Source: Corallococcus caeni
Lineage (GTDB): Bacteria > Myxococcota > Myxococcia > Myxococcales > Myxococcaceae
Assembly (NCBI RefSeq): GCF_036245865.1
Contig: NZ_BTTW01000007.1
Coordinates: 124,001-188,000, forward strand
Direction: 5' to 3'
Length of the DNA: 64,000 bases
The first letter of the stretch is position 1, and each line of letters starts with the position of its first letter. Under the pieces are notes generated by a model that had not been told where the DNA came from, made no database searches, and saw nothing but the letters and a program-made list of their open reading frames with translations. Positions 34,308 through 43,235 of the stretch are shown here, one piece after another. The position numbers were made by a program, and so were the translations under genes.

Positions 34308-35582
34308 TCACGGAGCCGCCGGCGGGAGCGTGGACGCGCGGGTGAGGGTGTCCACGTCCAGCACGCGGGCCTGATGGTCCACCCGCGCGCTGAGGATGTA
34401 CGTGGGCTCCGAGGGAGCCGCCGACGAGCCCGAGTAGGCCGTCAGGAACAGCCCGCCGCCGTAGGCCACGTCCGGGAGGGCCTCGCGCTCGTAGTCGCTG
34501 CTGGAGATGGCGAACACGCCCGGCGCCATCACGGTGCCGTCCTCGTGGACGCGCACGCCCCGGACGCGGCTCAAGCCGTCGAAGTCGCTCTGCCAGACGA
34601 CGAGGGACTTCGAGTTGTGGTGGGCGACAGCCGGGAAGAGCTGGTCCCCCGTTCCGGTGGCGATCGGGATGCCCTGTGGATCGTCCAGGCGCCCGTTGGA
34701 CCGCACGCGTGCTCCGTAGATGTCCCGGTCCGCGCCTCGGCCATCGGACCAGACAACGAGGAAGCGCCGCCCCGTCCAGACGACGTCCGGCGAGCGCTGC
34801 GCGCCTGGCGCCACGGCGATGGGGAGGCCGCCCGGATCCACCAACGTGCCATCCGGCTTCACCCGGGCGCCATAGATGTCAGGCGTCAGCTCACCGCCGC
34901 GCGAGTCGGACCAGGCGATGAAGAAGTCCGTCCCATTCCAGGCCACTGTCGCCTCGTCCATCAGCCGGGCGCCGGGGGCGATTCCGTGGACGAGTTCGGG
35001 GAGCACCACGCCGTCCGTCGTCACCCGCCGGGCGTTGATCTCGGAGCCCGTATCGCTGTTCACCGTGAAGGTGACCAGGCAGATCCGCGAGGAGCACGCG
35101 ATGCCGACGGGACCGGCGACCCTCCCGGACGTGATGACATTGAAGACGGGCCCCACCACCGTGCCATCCGTTTTCACGCGCACGCCTCGGATGGAGTCCT
35201 CCGTCTTCCAGAGGACCATGAACTGGTCGCCGTCATAGGCGATGGAAGGCGTGCCTCCAGGCCCGGTGCCGATGTTGATGCGGAAGCCCGCCGGGTTTAC
35301 CAGCGTGCCATTCTTCCTCACGAGCGTGCCGTAGACGCCGCCCTCCCGCACGTCTTCCCACACCACGAGGAACCGGCCCCACCCGTAGGCCACGGCCGGC
35401 TCCGACGTCGCCAGGGGCATCGGGTCCACTTGGGGCGCGGGTATCCTGGACATCGCGGTGACGTCCTGGCCCGTGGAGTCCTCGACCGGAGCCTCGGTAT
35501 CGGGCACGGGGCCGCAGGCAGTCAGCAGCGCTCCCAGCACGAGGACTCCGCGCAGCTTCGTGAAGGCGTTTCGTCTCTCCAT
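34308..35582 (-). CDS. Repeat-rich (propeller-like) lipoprotein
   Basis: 424 residues. The ATG at 35582 gives a lipobox signal (RGVLVLGALLTAC) with a G-rich ribosome site. The mature protein consists of about six ~50-residue repeats with the pattern AxxGxxFLVVWxDxRxGxxDIYGARVxxDGT (for example GGRRFLVVWSDGRGADRDIYGAR), i.e. a beta-propeller as in many myxobacterial secreted proteins. Function unknown; ligand- or sugar-binding or adhesion is an inference. Confidence 0.8.
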   Translation of the reverse strand: MERRNAFTKLRGVLVLGALLTACGPVPDTEAPVEDSTGQDVTAMSRIPAPQVDPMPLATSEPAVAYGWGRFLVVWEDVREGGVYGTLVRKNGTLVNPAGFRINIGTGPGGTPSIAYDGDQFMVLWKTEDSIRGVRVKTDGTVVGPVFNVITSGRVAGPVGIACSSRICLVTFTVNSDTGSEINARRVTTDGVVLPELVHGIAPGARLMDEATVAWNGTDFFIAWSDSRGGELTPDIYGARVKPDGTLVDPGGLPIAVAPGAQRSPDVVWTGRRFLVVWSDGRGADRDIYGARVRSNGRLDDPQGIPIATGTGDQLFPAVAHHNSKSLVVWQSDFDGLSRVRGVRVHEDGTVMAPGVFAISSSDYEREALPDVAYGGGLFLTAYSGSSAAPSEPTYILSARVDHQARVLDVDTLTRASTLPPAAP

Positions 35583-35771
35583 GTGGCCCCCCCTGATTCC
35601 AGGACGCGGGCAATGTCGTGCATGCGCGAATGGAGCGCCATCGTCCATAGGGAGGGAACAGCGGCTCGCCCGCACCGCCGGCCTTCTCCAAAGGGCAATG
35701 CCTTGTGGAGTAACTCGAGCAATACAGTCATGAGCCCTGCATCGGCGTGGTTTGCTACATCCCTCGCGACA

Positions 35772-35804
35772 GTCTCCCGGAAAGCTGAGTCCCTTCCGGG
35801 AGAC
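35772..35804. terminator. 11-bp perfect hairpin downstream of udgX-like gene
   Basis: GTCTCCCGGAA (35772-35782) pairs perfectly with 35794-35804; an alternative GCTGAG/CTCAGC pairing overlaps it. It lies 37 nt past the minus-strand stop at 35841, next to a tRNA-3'-like hairpin. No T-run, so terminator function is uncertain. Confidence 0.4.
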
Positions 35805-35810
35805 GCTCAG

Positions 35811-35840
35811 CGGAGGCGGCGGGAATCGAACCCGCCGCCT
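35811..35840 (-). other. tRNA/tmRNA 3'-end-like hairpin; possible attachment-site remnant
   Basis: On the minus strand, directly after the stop of the gene ending at 35841, the sequence AGGCGGCGGG-TTCGATT-CCCGCCGCCTCCG looks like a tRNA or tmRNA T-arm with GGTTCGATTCC loop, followed by an acceptor 3' strand (CGCCTCC) and discriminator. There is no 5' half, anticodon or CCA nearby. It may be an integration-site remnant or simply a 10-bp-stem terminator. Confidence 0.4.
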
Positions 35841-37244
35841 TCACCCCAGCGCGCGCAGCGTGTCCGCCGCTCGTCGCAGGTCCGCCTCGAAGTGGATCCG
35901 CGCCTGGGCTCGCGCGCGTTCGTCCGGCATGCGCAGGAGCGCCGAGGGGTGGAAGGTCGCCATCCATGCCTTCGCCCAGGGCGTTTCGAAGATCTGCCCC
36001 CGGCTCAGGTTGATGCGGAAGCCCGGCCCGAGGAAGGCCTGCGCCGCCGTGGCCCCGAGGCAGAGGATCATCTTCGGCCTCACCTGCGCCACCTCGGCGT
36101 CCAGCCACCCCTTGCATGCGAGCACCTCGCTTCGTCCGGGCTTCGCGTGCAGGCGCTGCTTCTCCTCGCCCTCCACCCATCCGAAGTGCTTCACCGCGTT
36201 GGTGACGTAGAGCTGCTCGCGCTCCAGGCCCACCGCGGCGAGCACCGTGTCGAGCAGCTGGCCCGCCGGCCCGATGAAGGGCCTGCCCACCCGGTCCTCC
36301 TGGTCTCCCGGTTGCTCACCCACGAGCATCAGCCGTGCCCCCGCCGGCCCTTCGCCGAACACCGTGCGCGTGGCCCGCTCGTGCAGCGGACAGGCCCGGC
36401 AGCCTTGCGCCGCCTGGGCGAGCGAGGCGAGGTCCTGGTGCTCGGGCATGAAGCGGCTCGATTCAGAGAGCTCCAGCTTCGGGCTCACCATGCGCGAGGT
36501 GCGCTGGGGCGCCTGTCGCACCAGCTCCGGGATGAGCCGGGTCTCGGGCAGCGTGGCCCAGTGCTTCTTGGGCATCTCCGCGCGCATGGCCCGTACGTTG
36601 AGCCGCGCCGGATTGAAGGTCGACGCGTAGTACGTCCTCCACATCTCCTCCAACGCATCCCCTTCGGGGGCTTGCGAGCGCGGCACGCCCGGCCCGTAGG
36701 TGAGCTGCTCCAGGTCCCAGGACACGCTCGCGTCCGGCGTGAGGATGCTCCAGCGCATGGAGGGGAAGCGCCGCGCGAAGAAGGGCGCCACGTAGCGCAC
36801 GATGAAGTGCTCGGGCCGGTGCCACGCGATGAAGAACTCCTCGCCCTCCCGCTCCACCCGCCGGAAGCGCACGAAGGCCTTCATCTTGTGCGCGTCGCGC
36901 TGCACGCCCTTGGCCAGCGTGAGCACGCGGTAAACGTCTGCGTCGCTCTCCACCTCCAACAACTTGCGCTCCCCGTGCGTCAGCCGCCACAGCACCCGGT
37001 AGAGCAGCCCCCAGCGCTCGGGCGAGCGGTGACACGCCACCTTCTGCGCCAGCTCCAGGAACGCGGGAGGCACCGACAGCCCCGCCACGGGCGCGCTCGC
37101 GGGTACCACTGCCGGCGCGAGCAGCGAGCCCTGTCCGCTTCCTTCCTCGGTGAACAGCACCTGCTCCGGGGACACCCCCCGGGCGAGCAGTCCGCGCGCC
37201 GCCGTCCGGAACGAGTCCAGGTCCGGCCCCACCTCCACCCGCAT
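35841..37244 (-). CDS. udgX: UdgX-like uracil-DNA glycosylase/binding protein fused to a DUF4130-type domain
   Basis: 467 residues. The N-terminal ~240 residues match the DUF4130 (DNA metabolism) type often paired with radical-SAM repair proteins. The C-terminal ~210 residues are a family-4-like UDG with a [4Fe-4S]-type cysteine (CRACPLHERA), motif GEQPGDQEDRVGRPFIGPAG and the loop EKQRLHAKP; His366 corresponds to the UdgX histidine that forms a covalent bond with excised uracil sites. The ATG shares one base with the upstream TGA (TGATG), so it is translationally coupled to the radical-SAM gene. Role: handling uracil or alkylated bases in DNA. Confidence 0.85.
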   Translation of the reverse strand: MRVEVGPDLDSFRTAARGLLARGVSPEQVLFTEEGSGQGSLLAPAVVPASAPVAGLSVPPAFLELAQKVACHRSPERWGLLYRVLWRLTHGERKLLEVESDADVYRVLTLAKGVQRDAHKMKAFVRFRRVEREGEEFFIAWHRPEHFIVRYVAPFFARRFPSMRWSILTPDASVSWDLEQLTYGPGVPRSQAPEGDALEEMWRTYYASTFNPARLNVRAMRAEMPKKHWATLPETRLIPELVRQAPQRTSRMVSPKLELSESSRFMPEHQDLASLAQAAQGCRACPLHERATRTVFGEGPAGARLMLVGEQPGDQEDRVGRPFIGPAGQLLDTVLAAVGLEREQLYVTNAVKHFGWVEGEEKQRLHAKPGRSEVLACKGWLDAEVAQVRPKMILCLGATAAQAFLGPGFRINLSRGQIFETPWAKAWMATFHPSALLRMPDERARAQARIHFEADLRRAADTLRALG

Positions 37245-38494
37245 CAGAGTTCTCCGGTCAGCGCTTCCCGGGCGGAGGTGAACAGGGAGAGCTGGGTGGA
37301 GGGCGGCGTCACCCGCTCGGCGAGCCGGGACGAGTCGATGAGCCCCGTGGGCCGGTGATCCGCCGTCACGATGAAGGGCTTCATGCGCGTGAGGGGCACG
37401 CGCAGCCGCGCCAGGTCCGCGAGCGTGACGCGGTGCCAGCGACGGATGCGGAGGAGCCGGTCCACCGTGCGCACGCCCATGCCCGGCACGCGCAGCAGGG
37501 CCTCGCGCGGGGCGCGGTTCACGTCCACGGGGAACGCCTCACGCCGGCGCAACGCCCACGCGAGCTTCGGATCCAGCTCCAGGGACAGGTCCGGCTGTTC
37601 GGGCGGCGTGAGCTCGTCCACGCGAAATCCATAGAAGCGCAGGAGCCAGTCCGCCTGATACAGCCGGTGCTCGCGCACGAGCGGCGGAGACTTCGCGGGC
37701 AGGCGGGCGTCGACGAGCGGGATGGGGCTGTAGCCCGAGTAGTACACACGCTTGAGCTTGAAGCGCGTGTAGAGGCGGCTCGCGGTGTCGAGGATGGCCG
37801 CGTCCGGCGTGGGCGTGGCGCCGACGATCATCTGCGTGCTCTGGCCCGCGGGGGCGAACTTCGGCGCCTTGGGGCTCTCCTGGCGCTCGGCCCTGGATTG
37901 CTCCACCCGGGCGGAGATCTCCTTCATCGTCCCGCCCGTGACGGCGAAGCTCTTCTCCGGCGCGAGCTTCTTCAGGTCGCCATCCGTCGGCAGCTCGATG
38001 TTGGCGCTCAGCCGGTCCGCGTACAGGCCCGCCTTGTCGATGAGCTCCTTGGATGCGCCCGGTACCGCCTTGAGGTGGAGGTAGCCCTGGAAGCCGTGCA
38101 CCTCGCGCAGCGTGCGCGCCACCTCGATGAGCTGCTCCATCGTGTAGTCCGGGCTCTTGATGACGCCGGAGCTCAGGAACAGGCCCTCGATGTAGTTGCG
38201 CTTGTAGAAGTCGAGCGTGAGCCGCACCACCTCCGCGGGCGTGAAGCGCGCCCGGGCGGTGTCACTGGAGATGCGGTTGATGCAGTACTGGCAATCGTAG
38301 ATGCAGAAGTTGGTGAGCAGGATCTTGAGCAACGACACACACCGGCCATCCGGCGTGTAGCTGTGACAGATGCCCATGCCCTCGACGCTGCCGAGCCCTT
38401 CCTTCCCGGCCTTCCGTTTGCCGCCGCTGCTCGAACACGAGGCGTCGTACTTGGCGGCATCGGCGAGGATCTCCAGCTTCTTGCGCACGTCCAT
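37244..38494 (-). CDS. Putative DNA modification/repair radical-SAM protein
   Basis: 416 residues starting at MDVRKKLEIL (38494); an upstream in-frame ATG is possible. It holds CIYDCQYC near residue 68, the CxxxCxxC cluster site of radical-SAM enzymes, and a C-terminal helix-hairpin-helix (LLRVPGMGVRTVDRLLRI) that suggests DNA binding. This family regularly accompanies the DUF4130/UdgX type gene. It forms a two-gene operon with it, sharing a TGATG overlap. The chemistry (possibly repair of a modified base) is not established. Confidence 0.88.
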   Translation of the reverse strand: MDVRKKLEILADAAKYDASCSSSGGKRKAGKEGLGSVEGMGICHSYTPDGRCVSLLKILLTNFCIYDCQYCINRISSDTARARFTPAEVVRLTLDFYKRNYIEGLFLSSGVIKSPDYTMEQLIEVARTLREVHGFQGYLHLKAVPGASKELIDKAGLYADRLSANIELPTDGDLKKLAPEKSFAVTGGTMKEISARVEQSRAERQESPKAPKFAPAGQSTQMIVGATPTPDAAILDTASRLYTRFKLKRVYYSGYSPIPLVDARLPAKSPPLVREHRLYQADWLLRFYGFRVDELTPPEQPDLSLELDPKLAWALRRREAFPVDVNRAPREALLRVPGMGVRTVDRLLRIRRWHRVTLADLARLRVPLTRMKPFIVTADHRPTGLIDSSRLAERVTPPSTQLSLFTSAREALTGEL

Positions 38495-38620
38495 GGTGAC
38501 AACCCTAGCCACCGCCCCTGACGCGTGACGTAGGCAGGGAAGGGGGCAACCAAGGAAGCAAGGGGCCGCATTCTCCGCCTGCTGACGTATCCTTTTTCGC
38601 CCGTCGCGTGTCTCCCCTGC

Positions 38621-39562
38621 ATGAGCACTGAGTCACAGGACCTGCTGGGACACGCCGTCAAGGCGTCCTGGCGCCGCTTCCTCGATACCTACGAACCCCT
38701 GCGCCCGGACCTCTACCGGTACTGCCGGCAACTGACGCGCAGCCCCTGGGATGCCGAGGACATGGCCCAGGAGACGATGGCCCGGGCGTTCGCGAGCCTC
38801 GCCATCATGGTGGAGCCGCCGCGCAGCCCGCGGGCGTGGCTCTTCCGGGTCGCGAGCAACCTGTGGCTCAACCGGATGCGGCAGGCGCGCGAGGTACCGG
38901 CCCCCGACGCCATCGAGGCTCCGGAGCCGGCGACGCGCGCCGAGCCTCGTGCGACGCGTGAGGCCGCGGGGACGCTGTTGTCGCAGCTCTCGCCGCAGGA
39001 GCGAGCGGCGGTCGTACTCAAGGATGCCTTCGGGCTGTCACTGGAGGAGACCGCCGAGGCGCTCTCCACCACGACCGGCGCCATCAAGGCCGCCCTGCAC
39101 AGGGGGCGGGCGAAGCTGGTGACGCCGGAACCGGATGAGCCGGCTCCGGTGGTGCCCGCCGTCCTCAACGCATTCTGCGACGCCTTCAACGCGCGGGACC
39201 TGGATCGTCTCACGGCGCTCCTCCTCGATACGGCGACCCTGGAGTATCCGGGCTTCAAGATCGAGTACGGGGCCCGGGCGGTCCGGGACGGATCGCTCAA
39301 GGGAACGCTCTTCGGCTGTCCCGAGGGCGGCTACGTGCTCGTGGATCCGCCGCGTTGCGAACTCCGCGCGCACCGTGGCGAATCGCTCTTCCTCTGGTGG
39401 TCGGGAGACGCCGTGCATGCCGTCGTGCGGGTCGAGCTGGACGGCGACCGCATCGCGCGGCTGCGGGACTACTACCATTCGCCCGAGGTCCTGACCGAGA
39501 TCTGCCGCGAGCTCGACGTTCCCTTCCGCACGCACGGCTATCCCCCTTTTGCCTCGCACTGA
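38621..39562 (+). CDS. ECF sigma factor with C-terminal SnoaL-like domain
   Basis: 313 residues from an ATG at 38621. Residues 15-180 are an ECF sigma factor: sigma-2 (LYRYCRQLTRSPWDAEDMAQETM, LFRVASNLWLNRMRQ) and sigma-4 (LSPQERAAVVLKDAFGLSLEETAEALS followed by AIKAALHRGRAKL). Residues about 190-310 are a SnoaL/NTF2-like fold (VLNAFCDAFNARDLDRLTALLLD, LVDPPRCELRAHRGES), as in ECF groups that lack a separate anti-sigma. An alpha/beta hydrolase follows 10 bp downstream, probably its target or partner gene. The C-terminal domain may sense a small molecule. Confidence 0.9.
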   Translation: MSTESQDLLGHAVKASWRRFLDTYEPLRPDLYRYCRQLTRSPWDAEDMAQETMARAFASLAIMVEPPRSPRAWLFRVASNLWLNRMRQAREVPAPDAIEAPEPATRAEPRATREAAGTLLSQLSPQERAAVVLKDAFGLSLEETAEALSTTTGAIKAALHRGRAKLVTPEPDEPAPVVPAVLNAFCDAFNARDLDRLTALLLDTATLEYPGFKIEYGARAVRDGSLKGTLFGCPEGGYVLVDPPRCELRAHRGESLFLWWSGDAVHAVVRVELDGDRIARLRDYYHSPEVLTEICRELDVPFRTHGYPPFASH

Positions 39563-39572
39563 AAGAACCGCC

Positions 39573-40367
39573 ATGACAATCCACACCGTCAAGTCCGCCG
39601 ATGGGACGTCCATCGCGTTCGAGGTCACCGGCAAGGGTCCACCGCTCATCCTGGTGGGCGGAGCGTTCTGCGACCGCACTGCGCCGACCTCGGGAGCACC
39701 GCTGGCGGCGCTGCTGGCCCATCGCTTCACCGTGTTCAACCCTGACCGGCGCGGCCGTGGGGACAGCGGGGACACGCTGCCCCATGCGCTCGACAGGGAA
39801 GGGGAGGACCTGGCGGCGCTCATCACCGCCGCCGGCGGATCCGCCGCCGTGTTCGGCAACTCGTCGGGTGGCCTCCTGGCCCTGGACGCCGCGGCGCGAG
39901 GATTCTCCATCCCGAAGCTGGTTGTCTATGAGCCTCCCGTCATCCTCGATGCGGGCCGGGCCAGGTCATTTGAAGACCTCGCGAAGCAGCTGGACGAGGC
40001 CGTCGCGGGGAACCGGCGGTCGGAGGCCGTCGAGCTGTACTTCACGAAGGTGATGCAGATGCCCGCGCCCGCCGTCGCGCAGCTGCGCAAGGCGCCGATG
40101 TGGGCGGGCCTCGAGCACCTCGCTCACACGTTGAGCTACGACCTGCTCATCACGGCCCGCGGCCCCTCACGGCTCGAGCAGATGTCGGCCGTCCGCGCGG
40201 CGACGCTCGTCATGGACGGAGGCGCGAGCCCGGGCTGGATGCGCGAGGCGATCCAAACCCTGGCACGGGCCATTCCCGGCGCACGTCACCGGACGCTGGA
40301 AGGACAGACGCATGCCGTCGACCCCAAGGCGCTCGCCCGGGCGCTGGAGGAGTTCCTGGGCGAATGA
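39573..40367 (+). CDS. Alpha/beta hydrolase
   Basis: 264 residues; ATG at 39573 after GAAAG. Typical family features: ILVGGAFCDR near the oxyanion, FNPDRRGRGDSGDT, nucleophile elbow GNSSGG, and a C-terminal His (EGQTHAVDPKAL). Ten bp downstream of the ECF-SnoaL sigma factor, so in the same transcript. Substrate unknown; possibly a detoxifying or stress esterase controlled by the sigma factor. Confidence 0.85.
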   Translation: MTIHTVKSADGTSIAFEVTGKGPPLILVGGAFCDRTAPTSGAPLAALLAHRFTVFNPDRRGRGDSGDTLPHALDREGEDLAALITAAGGSAAVFGNSSGGLLALDAAARGFSIPKLVVYEPPVILDAGRARSFEDLAKQLDEAVAGNRRSEAVELYFTKVMQMPAPAVAQLRKAPMWAGLEHLAHTLSYDLLITARGPSRLEQMSAVRAATLVMDGGASPGWMREAIQTLARAIPGARHRTLEGQTHAVDPKALARALEEFLGE

Positions 40368-40416
40368 CCTCTTCGTGGTGCGCTCGGGCACGTCAGCCCA
40401 GCTGCCGGAGGGTCTG

Positions 40417-41445
40417 TCACCACCAGCGCACGTTGCCCCATGGCGCGGCCTGGGACGGATAGACATGCAGTTCGCCAGCCTCCGAGAAGCAGTGCTTCCA
40501 CCACATGGGCAGGTGGTTGCGGAGCTTGACGGTCTTCGTGCGCTGCACCTCTTGCAGCGTGGCACCCTGGCTCCGGGTCCGGGCGCCCGTCACCTTTGAC
40601 AGGCGGCTGTGCGCCGCGACGGATTGCTGGGTCTCCGCGAAGAAGCCATCGCACCGGAAGACGAAACCGTCCTTCGAGGCCACCACGGAATCCGCATTGA
40701 AATCCCCGACACCACAGGACGTGATGACCTGGACCTGGGGAAGCCAGTCCAGCCAGGCGGTGGGCGACTTCGCGAGCCTGCTGACGAGGTGGTCCGCGCA
40801 CACCTCCACCGCGAAACGGACCCTTGCTTCGTCGAACACGCCGGTTCCATCGAACGGTCGCTCCTGGTGCTCCTTGCCGGGTCCCCGGTTCTGCACGGCA
40901 TCGAATTGGGTGCCGTCCTTGAGCCCGACGAGCTGCTCCATCGTCAGGATTCCACGCGCCGGGTTCGTTGTGTTCCTCAAATGTATCGCCGAGAGGAAGT
41001 CGTCCGGAGCGAGCGCCTCCTTCATGACGATGCGCGTTCCATCCGGGCCCGAGCCTCCCCGGTGCACCACGGCGGCGTTGATGACCTCGTTCTGGTTGTT
41101 CGGGTCGAGGAACGTACCGACCACTGTTCCGAAGAAGAACAGCCAGTCCCGCCACTGTGGGGCGGAGGCCCAATCCCTGAGCTGACTGACGACGGCCTGG
41201 AGCCCTTCGAGATCATATGCCCCGGTCCGGCCGCGGAAGTAGAACTCGGGCGCGACGAAGACCTTGAGACAGCTCGAGCTCGTCTCCGCATGGGCCCGGG
41301 CCTTCTCGGCCGAGAGCTTCATCAGCATGCAGCGGGAGCGGATGTCCTCCCTCTGGCGCTGCATGGCAATGTAGCGACCGCGTCCGTAGGCCGGCTGCGT
41401 GGGGACGGCACAGGCAATGAACTGAAGCTGCGAATACCAGAGCAT
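40417..41445 (-). CDS. Divergent carbon-nitrogen hydrolase (nitrilase superfamily)
   Basis: 342 residues without signal peptide. The E-K-C triad is visible as VAPEFYFRGR (Glu), IVMKEALAP (Lys) and AVEVCADH (Cys), each in a typical hydrophobic context. N-terminus begins MLWYSQLQFIACAVPTQ. Overall it is far from standard nitrilases, NAD synthase domains or Lnt, so substrate unknown. It is divergent (212 bp) from a small unknown gene at 41657. Confidence 0.75.
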   Translation of the reverse strand: MLWYSQLQFIACAVPTQPAYGRGRYIAMQRQREDIRSRCMLMKLSAEKARAHAETSSSCLKVFVAPEFYFRGRTGAYDLEGLQAVVSQLRDWASAPQWRDWLFFFGTVVGTFLDPNNQNEVINAAVVHRGGSGPDGTRIVMKEALAPDDFLSAIHLRNTTNPARGILTMEQLVGLKDGTQFDAVQNRGPGKEHQERPFDGTGVFDEARVRFAVEVCADHLVSRLAKSPTAWLDWLPQVQVITSCGVGDFNADSVVASKDGFVFRCDGFFAETQQSVAAHSRLSKVTGARTRSQGATLQEVQRTKTVKLRNHLPMWWKHCFSEAGELHVYPSQAAPWGNVRWW

Positions 41446-41656
41446 CGGGGCCTCATGGATGCACCGCTACGGGTTGCCTGTCGAGCGAAGGGACTCAGGA
41501 CCGGTTTCTCAAGGCAAACATGAGCCGGGTCCTCCGTGCAAACGAAGTCGTCGAGCTGGAGCCGGGGGCTGATCACCGGCCGCGACACCCCGCGCTTCAC
41601 ACGCGCGCAGCTCCTCCGTCTGCTCCGAGGGAGGCATCTCCCACATCCAAGGAGCA

Positions 41657-42166
41657 ATGACCGTGAGCGACGACGAAAAGAAAAAGCAGTATCCGTTCTT
41701 CTGGGGCATCTACTACGGCCTCGCGAGCAAGCCTCCCCAGCTGTTCGTCGGTGGGCTTCGCACGCTCGGGCAGCTGGGCTTGCAGGGTCCTCAGCAGCAG
41801 CAGGTGATCCAGTACCACAACCTGCTCACGGCCCGGGCCATCAAGGCCGGGCTCCGGTACGCCTCGGGGCTGAACGTCGATCCGACGATCGTCACGACCC
41901 TCTGGAACGCGCTGCCTCCCGAGGCCCAGCAGAACACGCTCGACTGGGGACAGCAGCAGGTGGGGCAGCTGATTGGCGGCTCGGCCTTCAGCTGGGTCCT
42001 CGGCAAGGGGCTCGTGAAGTACCTGCCCAAGAAGATCGTCACCCCCGCGCTGTTCTTCCTCAGCTGCCAGGGCGCGATGGGGCTCTTCTGGAAGGATGGC
42101 TGGGACAAGGGGCCTCCGCCGCCGCCTCCTGGCGTGGGTGGGGGAGGCCGGGAGATCTCCGTCTGA
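41657..42166 (+). CDS. Small hydrophobic-centre protein, unknown
   Basis: 169 residues; ATG at 41657 or GTG at 41663 (the latter is better spaced from AAGGAG). Contains a Lys-rich start, a Gln-rich stretch (GLQGPQQQQVIQYHNLL) and a C-terminal hydrophobic helix (IVTPALFFLSCQGAMGLFW) before a proline-rich tail. Family unknown. Sits opposite a nitrilase-like gene and convergent with an NmrA-type gene. Confidence 0.6.
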   Translation: MTVSDDEKKKQYPFFWGIYYGLASKPPQLFVGGLRTLGQLGLQGPQQQQVIQYHNLLTARAIKAGLRYASGLNVDPTIVTTLWNALPPEAQQNTLDWGQQQVGQLIGGSAFSWVLGKGLVKYLPKKIVTPALFFLSCQGAMGLFWKDGWDKGPPPPPPGVGGGGREISV

Positions 42167-42188
42167 GAGGCCGCGCGGGCTGAAGGAC

Positions 42189-42218
42189 GCCCTGCCTCCG
42201 CGGATCGGGAGGCAGGGC
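42189..42218. terminator. 11-bp perfect hairpin between convergent genes
   Basis: GCCCTGCCTCC (42189-42199) pairs perfectly with 42208-42218 (8-nt loop) in the 74-bp gap between the convergent genes ending at 42166 and 42241. Likely serves as a bidirectional terminator; no T-run. Confidence 0.55.
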
Positions 42219-42240
42219 CTGGCGCCCGTAACTGCAGACG

Positions 42241-43194
42241 TCACGCCGCGCGCACGAAGCGCGCCCTGTTGCGTTCAATCCACCGGGCCAACGACTGCAC
42301 GTGGGGATTCAGCTCGCGCGTGAGTCCGGGGTCCCTGGCGGCGCAGTACTCCGGGGAGAAGTCCCGCATGAACTGGAACATGTTCGCGAGCTCCGACGCG
42401 CCGGGGAAGTTGAACGTCCGGTAGACCTCCGGCTCCATGGAGTGGAAGACCACCTCCTGTCCCAGCACCTGCTTCAGCGTCCGGGCGATCTCCTGGCCCG
42501 TCAGGTGCTCGCTGGCCAGGCCCACCGTCCGGCCCGCCCAGGCCTCCGGCCCGCGCTGGAAGATGCCGTGGACGCATCCGCCCACGTCCTCCGTGGCGAT
42601 GCCGGGCAGCTTCCGGTCCTCCGTGGGCAGCACGAAGTCGAGCGTGCCATCCGCGTTGCGCTTTCCTCCCAAGCCGAACGACAGGAGGTTCTCCCACGCG
42701 AACGCCGTGCGCACGAACGTCACCGGCAGGTCCAGGCCGCTGAAGTACGCGTCGCTCGCGCCCTTCACGTCGAACTGCGGCACGCGGTAGTGCCCCTTGA
42801 GCATGGGCATCCGCTTGTCCTCCGGAGGGATGAAGTGCCGGGTGTCCTCCTGGGTGGACCAGATGACGTGCGCCACCCCCGCCTCCTTCGCGGCGTGCGC
42901 CAGCGTCCGCGCCTGGGCCAGCTCGCGCTCCGGGTCGGGCTTCTCCCAGTAGCTGGTGACGCAGAAGGCGCCATGCGCGCCGGTGAAGGCGGCCTTCAGG
43001 CTCTTCGCGTCGCTCACGTCCGCCGCGACGACCTCCGCGCCCAGCTTCGCCAGCCGGCGCGCCAGCTCCGAGCCCGGCTTGCGCGTGAGCGCGCGCACCG
43101 TGAAGCCGCCCTGCGTGTCCGCGAGGATGGCGCGCGCGAGGCTGCCTCCCTCCTCGCCCGTTGCGCCCACCACCGCGATGATCTTCTTGTCCAT
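42241..43194 (-). CDS. NmrA/HSCARG-type NAD(P)-binding reductase-like protein
   Basis: 317 residues; the ATG at 43194 is 7 nt from AGGA (an ATG two codons earlier lacks spacing). Rossmann nucleotide motif IIAVVGATGEEGGSLARAIL, then VRALTRKPGSELARRL, and a conserved Tyr/Lys-free active region as in NmrA regulators (WSTQEDTRHFIPPE, GHYRVPQFDVKG). Such proteins bind NADP and often sense redox. No linked regulator gene. Confidence 0.85.
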   Translation of the reverse strand: MDKKIIAVVGATGEEGGSLARAILADTQGGFTVRALTRKPGSELARRLAKLGAEVVAADVSDAKSLKAAFTGAHGAFCVTSYWEKPDPERELAQARTLAHAAKEAGVAHVIWSTQEDTRHFIPPEDKRMPMLKGHYRVPQFDVKGASDAYFSGLDLPVTFVRTAFAWENLLSFGLGGKRNADGTLDFVLPTEDRKLPGIATEDVGGCVHGIFQRGPEAWAGRTVGLASEHLTGQEIARTLKQVLGQEVVFHSMEPEVYRTFNFPGASELANMFQFMRDFSPEYCAARDPGLTRELNPHVQSLARWIERNRARFVRAA

Positions 43195-43235
43195 GGTCAT
43201 GTCCTGTCGTTTGGAAGTCTGGGAATGAAGCCGGC

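Noticed and set aside
35811-35840. Intact tRNA or tmRNA gene
   Set aside because: Only the T-arm and acceptor 3' strand are present; the upstream DNA is the coding end of the glycosylase gene.
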